From NCBI RefSeq assembly GCF_964355755.1, contig NC_092674.1, positions 871,001 to 935,000 on the forward strand: a stretch of 64,000 bases of DNA. Direction: 5' to 3'. The translations under genes and the position numbers were made by a program. Shown in pieces: positions 37,901 to 49,900 of the stretch (position 1 is its first letter; each line of letters opens with the position of its first letter). Source of the stretch: Antedon mediterranea. Lineage: Eukaryota; Echinodermata; Crinoidea; Comatulida; Antedonidae. The notes under the pieces are model-generated. The model had not been told where the DNA came from and ran no database searches. It was given only the letters and a program-made list of their open reading frames with translations.

Positions 37901-40900
37901 GCACAGTCGTTTCTTTCTAGAATTAAACGCACAAACTTGTATTGGGTATAATTTATGTTTATGTGGTTATTACTATCGCATTTAGGTATTGATAATAATA
38001 ATAATACGGCTTTTGAATATATAATTACTGTCTGTAGAATAACATTTATACATTTTCGGTTCGCGATGAAAAGTTATATGAATGGATTTGTAATAGGTAT
38101 TTATAATAATAGTATATGGGTTGTATTATTGATAAGCTATCACCAAATCGCGTTATACCATTATTTCTCAGGGTTTTTTGCACCATTGATCAATACCAAA
38201 CGCGTATCGGTATTATAGTTTTTAATGAATCATTACATTAATAAAAATACCCAATTAAATCAATCGCGTCAGTCCAATTCCGACTTATGTTTCGATCACA
38301 TAGTTCTGTGTCTACACTGGCCCAACTAGTTTAACAAAAAAAGTGTGATGTGCCCAAATATGGTAGTGATATGCCCGAATATCGTAGTGGACATCGTCAT
38401 GTCTATATAATATGGGCACATCATATTTAGTTTGATAGTATAGACAGAGCTTAAGGATTATATTTAAAAAATGTTTTCTTACATTTTGAAAAAAAGTATT
38501 TATTTGTTTATAAGCCCAATTTTCCAGTCTTAATTTTACATTTTGAAAAAAAAATATTTTATTTGTTGATAAGCCCAATTGTGCAGTCTTATTTTACATT
38601 TTGAACAAAAGTATTTATTTGTTGATAAGCCCAATTTTGCAGTTTTATTTTACATTTTAAACGAAAGTATTTATTTGTTGATAAGCCGAATTTCCAGTTT
38701 AATAATAATGACCCCTTCCACAGTGCTTATACCATATATATTTTACATGATATTGACCGTGGGTTCTTTACGCCCTGATGCATTTGTTTTTATTGTACCT
38801 TTTTAATAAATTATTATATGTTTAGGCCTAATCACACCCAATTTAATGAAACGGTCAGATTCCGATTTCAATTGAACAAAAGTAGTACTGTATTTATTAT
38901 TCATTGATAAGCCAAGGGTCCCATGGCGTTAGCTGATATCTTGAGCATTTGACTCATGTGTCAACCTGTAACACAAATCATTCTTCAAAATCTAAAGAAA
39001 GAACCTCACACGTCTTTTTTGTGAGTGATACACTATGGATATGCCCACGGAAATAATATGTGGACATTGCAAACAATCATAGGCCTACAGTAACAAACAT
39101 AACATGGCTAATAAGCATAACATTCAGACTTGTTTGTTTTCTCCGGGATTTTTATTTACTTTAGCATGTAGAATAAAACTAGTAACAGTGGCTATATTAA
39201 TAATTATACTGATTATCCTTGATGTTATCACGTCTAATAATAAAATATTTTGTTGTTGATAAGCCCAATTTTTCACCCTTGATTTTACATTTTGAACGAA
39301 AGTATTTATTTGTTGATAAGCCCAATTTTGCAGTCTTAATAATGACCCTTCCACAGTGCATTTTACATGATATTGACCGAGGGTTTTTACGCCTCTATAA
39401 CCACTGATCAATGCCACAATTAATGTACTTTTTTAAATGAATATTGAAATGTTTCAACATACCCAATTAAAAAAAAACGGTCCGTTTTCGAGTTCAATCT
39501 GTTAGAGAGGTTGGAGTTTCATTTTGAACGAAAGTATTTATTTGATTGATAAGCCAAATTTCTAGTCCTAATGATTTGAGATTCAACGGATTTTGCTTTC
39601 AATTGTATAATAACAGCCACATGTTAAGGAATATGAATCTCTTTATGATTTTAATATGGTTCGAAATGATATTACACAACAACGATTAGGCAGCAACTGT
39701 GCAAGAGTCCAACTAATAAAATGAAAACGGAATGATCAATTAATTGAACATTTACAGCATAAGGCCCATACACTAGGACGATAACGATCGACGATAAATA
39801 GACAAATGTGCATTTTTAATACATAAACCAAAAGAAATATAAACAATTCCTTTGATGAAAATTATATTTTCACACGTCCAATCAAATGACGTCATGATTA
39901 GTAAGACCAATAATATCGTGACAATACAGCGATTTTATTGTTTTTATTTATCATGACGTCATTTGATTGGAATTTGAAAAACATTATTTTTATCAAAGGC
40001 AGCATAAATGATTATCCTATAGGTCTAGAACGAAAACCTTTCTAATTTCTTTTGGTTTATGTAAAAAAAATGCATGCTATATATTTATCATCCGTCGTTA
40101 TCGTCATAGTGTAATTTGGCCTTTATACAAAAAAAATAAATTGATTACGAAGTTACATGTCATTTTCACCTATCACCAAAAAACTAACCTTTTCAACACT
40201 AATTAATTGTTACGAAGCCAATTTATATTATATATTTCATTAAAACTGAACTTTACGGTAAATGAAGAGTAAGTATCAGTTAATATGAATAATATAACTA
40301 GTAGGTCTATGAAGTTGCGTCCAGACACAGAACTGTGACATTACTATCATAAATGTTGAAACCACTTATAAAACCTTTTTTTAAAGAAAATATAATTGTG
40401 TTAGGAGAAGGCTAATAAACAAATAGATAATGTACAAACCTTTTTCTGGATTAATTAATGGAGCAGGCGTTCCTAATAATCTGCTGCTGCTACCTAGACT
40501 GATTGTTCACCTTCTGACGATAATTGATTGGACCCCCCACGGCATCTGATAACCAACAAAAAATTTACCAGGACTGTTTCAATGATTTAATATCTGACGG
40601 CGTATTATTATAACATTGGCCTAGATTGACAGTCAAAAGAAAGTTATTGTAAATACCTCCCTTTATGTTGACAGAGCCAAAATAAAGTTTTGACCATTAT
40701 CGAATGATTATTTGACAGTGATTTATTATAATACCGGCCTGGTTGACAGCAAAAACGAAGTTATTATTTATTGAACAAGATTTTACAGATTTCCGTCTAC
40801 ATCTCAATAATACTGTATTATCAGCAAAGGCTTTCATATAGACTCTCTTCTCCCAGACGTTTTTTGGGTCCAGCAGCTACCTATAAATTATAGTCGAGTT

Positions 40901-43900
40901 TCCAAATTCACAAAACTGTCAGCCTTAGATACTAAAGCTACCGCTATGAAACAGCTTATTAATGAATGTGTCCTCCTGGGACATAGTTGGCTAGAGCCGC
41001 GGCGCGAAAAACTATGTATGTAGTGTATGGCCTTACTTGAGACAGTGCATGAATAATGTTAACATTAATGTTTAACAAAATTATCTTTTTTTAAAGTCCA
41101 ATCTGAAGTTCAAGTATAATCCCACCTGGAAAAATTCAGACACAAGACTTTGGTATAATGCCACCTGCTACTTTTCACCAAACATCATACCCAGGTCCCT
41201 TGGGACTACATTAAACTTGCTACGTCCTATTTGTCTTGTGCTTAGTTCTTACCTTTACTTGTCTGGTACTTAGTTCTTACCTTTACTTGTCTGGTACTTA
41301 GTTCTTACCTTTACTTGTCTGGTACTTAGTTCTTACCTTTACTTGTCTGGTACTTAGTTCTTACTTTTACTTGTCTGGTACTTAGTTCTTACCTTTACTT
41401 GTCTGGTACTTAGTTCTTACCTTTACTTGTCTGGTACTTAGTTCTTACCTTTACTTGTCTGGTACTTAGTTCTTACCTTTACTTGTCTGGTACTTAGTTC
41501 TTACCTTTACTTGTCTGGTACTTAGTTCTTACCTTTACTAAAGTACATTATGACTCATTCATTCCATGTAATCACATTAATCATGTTTTTTTTTCAGTGC
41601 ATTGAAGCTTACACATCAGACTGGAAACTAATTGAAAATAAGTATTCTGAATATTCTGGTGAATACTCAGATCTACAAAAATGGTAAATACCAAATTGAA
41701 ATATCATGAAATAATTAATTAAAGATATACATTCAGTTCCCTCAATCGGCATGTAGTAATAATCAGTATGTAGTAATCTTCAAGTTTGATTAAATCCTGA
41801 ATTCAAATTCAATTTATTTCATCAAAATGGCATACAAATAATACAGAGAATAAAAATGAGGAACAACCTAGAATATTTTCAATTCAAATTAACTTTTAAA
41901 TCAAATAAAATTCAACATTTTTTAAATTGTTCAATTTTGTTGTGATATGCAAATAAAGCCGGTTTCCGAATTTATTTGTGCGAATCGGAAGTGTTCACTA
42001 ATGCGTATGTGTATTAGTATTTTCATCTACTTTTTGTGACGTGGAAAATTGCGTAACAATTAGAACTAACAATGTTTGATTGAATTGATTGATTGATTAT
42101 CTTTACCATATATTTAGAATATCAAACATACATGAGACCCATTTTTAATAACTTGCTTATTAATTAGGTTATATGCATTATCATGCATATAACCTCTTGA
42201 TTCTGTCAAAATCTTTATTTATTTATTTATTTATTCTTTCCTTAGCACTATTTTGTCCGTGAATTATCTTGATATCAGTTTCATCTATCTAAGTCAATTT
42301 TTCAGAGTATATTCCTTATGGCCAGGAATCGATGTGGTTATATTTTCACGATGCGTAATCAAAAATTACGCGGTCTACGCGCGATTTTACGAAATCACGT
42401 TTGTAATCATATCTTCACAAGCATGAATCACAATTAAACAAAATTTGGTACTCATAAATTTCAGGTCATATTTCATCATATGGCAATACAATTACGTGCG
42501 TAGCGCATATAACGCTTGCGTACGCGCGCTTAAAATGTTCAAAATTGTCAAAATTTATTTTCGATGAAATTAGAGTACGTTTCATGCAATTTTAAGCGTT
42601 TAAAAAATTGCCATTAGTGCGCAGATTTTTGCACGCGCACTGCGCGTTATACGTTAATGCGCACTCTTTTTGTCCGATTCCGGTTGTACAACCTTTCTTT
42701 AATAATATCATCATATTTTATTCACTTTTCAACGCGTAATTGCCTTATACGAGCACGTCAAAAGTGACAGGCTACGCACGTGTAAGTTAACAAAATGGTG
42801 AAAATATGCTAAATTTTAAAATTAATATAGATCGTCAGAATGCTCGGGAACACATATTTTTTATTTCATTTTCTTGAAGTGTATGTATCTTATGTATGAT
42901 TTATTATTAAACAAAGGGAACAAAAGTTGATTAGGCCATAATTAATTGCATATTAAATTAAAAAAAATTCATTTCGACAATCAAACAAATTATGACATTT
43001 TCTTAGGCCAAAATAACAAACTTAACATTAACTTTCTTCCTTCAAAAGTTCATATATTAAAGTTAAAAGTATATAGTTTGACAGTGCATCATTTTTGTAC
43101 ATTTTTAGAGTTGTCATCATAGTAAAAAATTATAATTCATTGCGGTATGTAATAATCCATCTGCACCAAAGTGGTTACTGCATAGTAAATACACGGAGGA
43201 ATTTTTCTAAAATTTTTAGTCAGTTGTGTATGGCTCGGTGGTGTGTGCTCGTGTCTATGGCACTCAAGGTACCGAGATCGAGTCTCACCTTGGGAAACGG
43301 AATAAGATTTTTTTTTTATTATCCGTATTGTTTGTTCAAATTTATTTCTTAGTGTATAGATTATACACATGATTTATAATGAAATCTAGATAAAAAATAA
43401 CTTATGTCTTTATTATTATGTAACAGCAAATGTGGTTTATGACATTATACGCAGAGGGATCTTTGATCGGATTGTGATACCGGCTATTGTATTCGCGTTA
43501 GCAAGGTCCTATCATATATTATAAATAATTAAAGAATCTGAGAAAATCAATGAATCAAAATATCTTTTAAAAATCAATTATCTTTATTTAAATTATCAAT
43601 GCATATAACCTATAATTCGTCATAGTGACGAATTAAATCTAGTCTTTATTTAAATCAATGCATATAACCTATAATTCGTCATAGTGACGAATTAAATCTA
43701 GTTTGTTTTATTTTCACTAACTTTCAGGAATGATCAAAAGTCGTTGACGCATCCAGAGTTAAAGTTTGAAGTAGATGAGACGGATGAAGATTGTAAACTA
43801 GACGATCAACAAAATCAAAATGTACAGAAACAAGGATTTATGTACAAAACACCATTTGGCAATAAAAATGATCAGTTACAATTTATGAGGGTAAGAAATG

Positions 43901-46900
43901 AAGATGACATGGGTGGGGCAGGCGTTTACCGATCTTAGAACTAAGTTTGTTTGTACATAGTAGTGTCACTGTTGTTTCTTAAGTACAGTATTTAATTGCC
44001 AAGTATTAAAATGATCAGTTACAATTTATGAAGGTAAGAAATAAATATGGCATGGGTGGTGCTTACTCACTGGTTTCTGAACTATTAAGTTTGTCTGTAC
44101 ATAGTAGTATCACTTTGTTTCTTGAGTGCAATATTTAAATTTCCAAGTACTGAAATAATCAATTACACCCACACCAACCAACCCACAATGTTTGAATCTA
44201 TTTAATATTATTATTATTGAATATTCTCTCTGTTTCAGACTTACAAACGTCGCTACTTTTACCTGAAACAGTTAGCAGATAAATCTTACTTACTATCATA
44301 TCACAAAGATGAGAAAAGTGGAACAGCAAAAGGAACCATCAGTTTGGCAGATTTAACATCAATTCAAAAGGTTACATTTTATTTTTTTGTGGATAGACAA
44401 ATGGGTTTGGTAGCAGCACTTGCCACGAAGAGGGGAGATTGTTGTCTTTGTAATATCTGGTGCACTGTGCTTTCAGATGGTTAACACGTATAAAGCACAA
44501 TATATAACAAATACATTACATTAAATACATACTGTACAACATTGAATTGAAAAGAAAATTATAGTTATTTAAGTTAAATTATTTTAGTTAAAAATAAAGT
44601 TTGTTTTTTCTTTTGGCTCACAGAATTTTGTTAAAAAATAATGCTATGAATTCAAACCAAGACAATCTGATTAATGACATTACAGGAACACAAATATAAC
44701 ATAATTGCTGCTGACACTCCCTTAGCATTCTAATATTGTAGTGATATGCCCAAATATGGTAGTGATATGACATCATTATGTCCATATATGGGCTCATCAC
44801 ATTTTGTTTGATAGAGTAGACTGAGCTCAATATACAACGCTGTATAGTTGAATGCAATTTATCTGTTTATAATACTATCCATCAACATAATTATTATGAA
44901 GTGTTTGGTGAAACATTTTAACATAGTCCCGCGAGACAGATGGCAAGGATCGTTGTATACTTATGTATATCTATCCAATTAAACCTAACACGTTCAACAA
45001 TAACGTTTTTTATGATTCCCTACTGCTTGTTATATGAACACATCAATTATCCTGGAAATCCAAAGTTACATTTTATGTAGCCATTTGAAAATAATCAGGT
45101 CCTGTTTCATCTCACAACTAACATAACATATCAATCATCATGTTTCTTTGGCAGTTTCCATATTATTCTATGTGACATCTAATCTTACAGACTAAAGCTA
45201 GAAAATTTGGCATGGAGCTGGTACTGTCGGATCGATCGTCTTACAACATCGCCGCCGAGAGTGAGTCTGAGATGGAAGAATGGTATGCTGCGTTTAGTAA
45301 AGTGATTGAATTACAAAACCAACTCACCAACATGGATAAAGTTAGCATTGCATCAGTGGATGATAGAGAAATACCAGGCATGTTGTTGTTGTACTGTATT
45401 TTTCAATTGCATGACACCAAAGGTGATGAATAAGCAATGTAAACTTGTCATCACCAGTGCATTATGGGATATCTGTCATTGGTAGCATTGGCTAGAGATA
45501 ATTTACTTTAAAGTTTCAAATTTTTTCTGCAGTTTTGTGTATATAAATAATCTTACTGAAAAGGTTGCCAATAAACTTCCACATTTGAGGTCCTGGAGTA
45601 GATCTGGACCTATCTGGTATTTATGAAGTACCAGCTATTAATGACACTTAATTAATATTAATGTTATTAATGTTACTTTATAGAAGCTGGAGAAGACCTG
45701 TACTCTGGGTTAAGTCAAAGTAAGCATCCAGAGTTGACACGATACGGACGAGAGAATGAACGAAACAATGCACAAAAGCGCAAAGATAACAGGCAGAACA
45801 TCTTCCTGGCGTACAACAGAATGCATGTAAGTTATTGCAACCACAATCTAACAACAGGATTCTGAGCTCCAGAGATCAAAGGGTTTATCTGTGGCTGCGA
45901 CATGATCAGTTCCATGCGCCGTGGAGTTGTCGCAGCCAGACATGAAATCAAAGGACTGTTACGAGTTCCTATCTTGACAAGGGGAGTTCAGTGTCCCGTT
46001 GTTAGATTGCCTTGGTTATTGCCTTGCTTGTTGACATAAATACTTATCAATCAATAACTTTTACTAATTTCTGTCATTTTAGCAACGGTCTGACAGAAGT
46101 CCTTCTGAGAAGTCTTACAAACCCTATGAAGAAAAATTTGGAGTTCGGTTTGTGGTTGAGCCGAAGGTGCTACGGTTCCGTCTCTCAGCTTGTGTCGGTA
46201 CAAACGGAGAGGTTGATGAATCTGGAGATAACAAAAAATCTATCAATGTAAGAAATTAACTAGTATTAACAATACGCTCTGTCTACACTATGAAACTTTA
46301 TGTGACAAAAATATGTGATATACCCATATATGGACATGATGATGTCATATCACTACCATATTTTGGAATATCACTTCCATATTTGGGCACATCACACTTT
46401 AGACAAAGCTTTACTTAAACCAATCCTGTATATTCATGTCTTTAATTTATGCATACACAATGTATTTAAAAATCTTTTTTTTGTTTCACCAGATGGAGCC
46501 ATTTTTCATGACACTAGCCCTATATGATGCAAAACACAACAAAAAATTATCCGAAGATTTTCACATGGACCTAAACGACGAGAAAATACGACAACTGATT
46601 GGCCGAGAAATGGACATTCCAAATGGTTCTAGCACAACGTCTTCGTCATCGTCATGGACACCTGATCTGGGTAAACTAAATGAGGATTGGTTGAAGTATC
46701 CTACCAAGGTAGATTATAGTTTACACACTGACGAGAGAATAGTTTGTTATGAGTTAAAGAAAACTCAAACTTTTTTCATAACATTGCTTAACATTTTGTT
46801 TTAGTTATTTGTAATGCGCCTTGAAGTTTGTTGATAAGGCGCAATATAAATGGTGTATTACATTGAACTGTAGGACTTTGAGTACTACACTCGTTTGTAC

Positions 46901-49900
46901 CTGGTGATCATTCTTCAGAACTCTTCATATGTATATATTATTAAATGTATGTATGAGTATAAAATTCATTTGACTTATTTTTTGTTTGTTTTTTACAGGG
47001 TTTGTTTTCAGTGATGCAGCCTCATTCTGAAGTATATCTTGTAGTCAAAATTGACAAAGTATTACAGAGTAGTATAGCAGCCTGTGCTGAGCCCTACATC
47101 AAGACAGGAGACATTGCAAAGGTACAATAAATATACCTCAGTAACTTAGCAATTGTGATCTACTTTAACTCACAATAGTAAACAATGAACTAGCGATTTA
47201 CCTGTACTGAGATTTGTTAATTTATCCATTGTTAGGATTTTTCCAAATGATCGTAAAATCAAATGGTTCCCAACTAGTCTTGTTTACTTGTTTACTTGTT
47301 TCCCGTACACTTTCGTCTACGGGATCGAGGCGAAGCACTCAGTGCTTAAAAGCCCCTCTTAACAATAAAATCATATTCTATATAGGGTGAAAACTTCAGC
47401 GGGTGGTTAGACCATGCGACGTTAAGTTTTGCTTTGAACAAGTTCACCGTAGCACATGAAACTACATCCGTAGGCAGAGCATTCCATAAGAGAATAACTC
47501 TCCTGGAGAACGTGTCCCTCCTAATATTAAGACGAGAGCTTTTAAACTTGAGTTTATATGGGTGTCCACGGGTCCGAGATTCTAGATCAAATTCAAAAAA
47601 TGTGTTGATCGAAATACAATCGAAACCTTTAACTATCCTAAAAACTTGGATAATATCCGCTCTCTGCCTTCGATATCTCATGGTAGGAAGACCAAGAATT
47701 CTCAAACGTTGTTCATAAGGAATATTACGGTACCTAGGAATCAATCTTGTTGCTCTTTGCTGGACCTTCTCCATTCATAGAAAGTACCTATGAGACCTGA
47801 CTACTTTTAAAGAAATGCAAATTTTGTCAAGGAGCTTGAATGTAATATTGTTCCATTAATGTTCACAGACATGTCAAAAGATTTACAAGCAGAGTAAAGT
47901 GTGTTGTCAGCGAACAGGACAATACAGAATGCCCTTTTGTTGGGCAGCTAGGTAAGTTGCAACTACTACTACTATCCAGTCTTAGATTTTATCAGGTATA
48001 GGAATATATGTATAGTTTAATAATGTTAATGTTGTTCGATTTATATAGCGCTTATACAATCAAAATATTGTCCCAATAATAATAATAAAGTTCAATAAAT
48101 GCAGGGTGCCTCTAAGCACCAAATAAATGTTTTTTTAAAGAGCAAAAAATTAATGAGTCCAAAATTAAAAAGGTGTTAAAGGTTTAATGGTCATAGAAAT
48201 GACAGATCCTGTTGGTGGACTTTTGATTGAATACTGGTTCAGATCTGCGTAGAGATATCTGGTAGCCATTGACATACATACAGTTGGCATTTAGAATAAT
48301 GCTACTTTTAAGTGCACACAATATTTTTTTAGTTTTTTAAGAGTGACATACCACAGACATTGCAATAGATGAATTCAACAAAATTTAATTAGTGAATGCA
48401 TATTTCCATTTGTTGCCACAGGCGGGTATTCAAGGACAGTACAAAAGAACTGGCACTTAAGGCAGAGTTTACTCCAATGTATCGTCAGGAAAGTTCAAAG
48501 TTATCGGAGTCGGATCTGTTGAAATACCTTCAGGATATCACAAGAAGTTCGGAGAAATTATCCAAGCTTAGTGAGATTCCTGGAACGTTGGTGGTGCACG
48601 TGGAACCTCTTACTAGGATGTTGTCAAGTAAGATCTTAAGTTCTTCAGTAGGGACATAATATTATAAGTTTTTTAAAACATTGTAATTATTATCTGTCTT
48701 TATTGTGATTGTAATGTTTTATTGTAAGTTTTTTAATGTCTTTTTATGAATGTCTTTTAAGTTATTGCTCTAAAACACAGGACCATATGTAAAACAGGTT
48801 TAATATCTATACCTGATATGTTTTTATCCTGTCTACATACGTTTGAAAAAAAAAATAGTGTTAGTTGTTAAGTAAGTTCTTAGGCCATAATATAATAGTT
48901 TTTGTTTTTAAGTAAGTTCTTAGGCCATTATACAGTATAGTAGTGATAGTTGTTTATCTTATCTTAGGCCATTATACGGTATAGTAGTGATAGTTGTTTA
49001 TCTTATCTTAGGCCATTATACGGTATAGTAGTGATAGTTGTTTATCTTATCTTAGGCCATTATACAGTATAGTAGTGATAGTTGTTTATCTTATCTTAGG
49101 CCATTATACAGTATAGTAGTGATAGTTGTTTATCTTATCTTAGGCCATTATACAGTATAGTAGTGATAGTTGTTTATCTTATCTTAGGCCATTATACGGT
49201 ATAGTAGTGATAGTTGTTTATCTTATCTTAGGCCATTATACAGTATAGTAGTGATAGTTGTTTATCTTATCTTAGGCCATTATACGGTATAGTAGTGATA
49301 GTTGTTTATCTTATCTTAGGCCATTATACGGTATAGTAGTGATAGTTGTTTATCTTATCTTAGGCCATTATACAGTATAGTAGTGATAGTTGTTTATCTT
49401 ATCTTAGGCCATTATACGGTATAGTAGTGATAGTTATTTATCTTATCTTAGGCCATTATACAGTATAGTAGTGATAGTTATTTATCTTATCTTAGGCCAT
49501 TATACAGTATAGTAGTGATAGTTGTTTATCTTATCTTAGGCCATTATACAGTATAGTAGTGATAGTTGTTTATCTTATCTTAGGCCATTATACGGTATAG
49601 TAGTGATAGTTATTTATCTTATCTTAGGCCATTATACAGTATAGTAGTGATAGTTGTTTATCTTATCTTAGGCCATTATACGGTATAGTAGTGATAGTTA
49701 TTTATCTTATCTTAGGCCATTATACAGTATAGTAGTGATAGTTGTTTATCTTATCTTAGGCCATTATACAGTATAGTAGTGATAGTTGTTTATCTTATCT
49801 TAGGCCATTATACGGTATAGTAGTGATAGTTGTTTATCTTATCTTAGGCCATTATACAGTATAGTAGTGATAGTTATTTATCTTATCTTAGGCCATTATA

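Noticed and set aside
43936-44060. Extension of DOCK exon 5 through the duplicated block
   Set aside because: Reading past the donor meets a TAG at 43936-43938, before the second donor.
44618-44857. Short minus frames rich in YHYHIWAH (also at 35371, 38312 and 46315)
   Set aside because: All come from the palindromic MITE; the shared peptide reflects the repeat.
47869-47951. Minus-strand reading with an F-A-D-N-T motif that looked like a reverse transcriptase active site next to the LINE tail
   Set aside because: It is the antisense of DOCK exon 12, which is in phase with exons 11 and 13 and matches GQYRMPF..WAAR.
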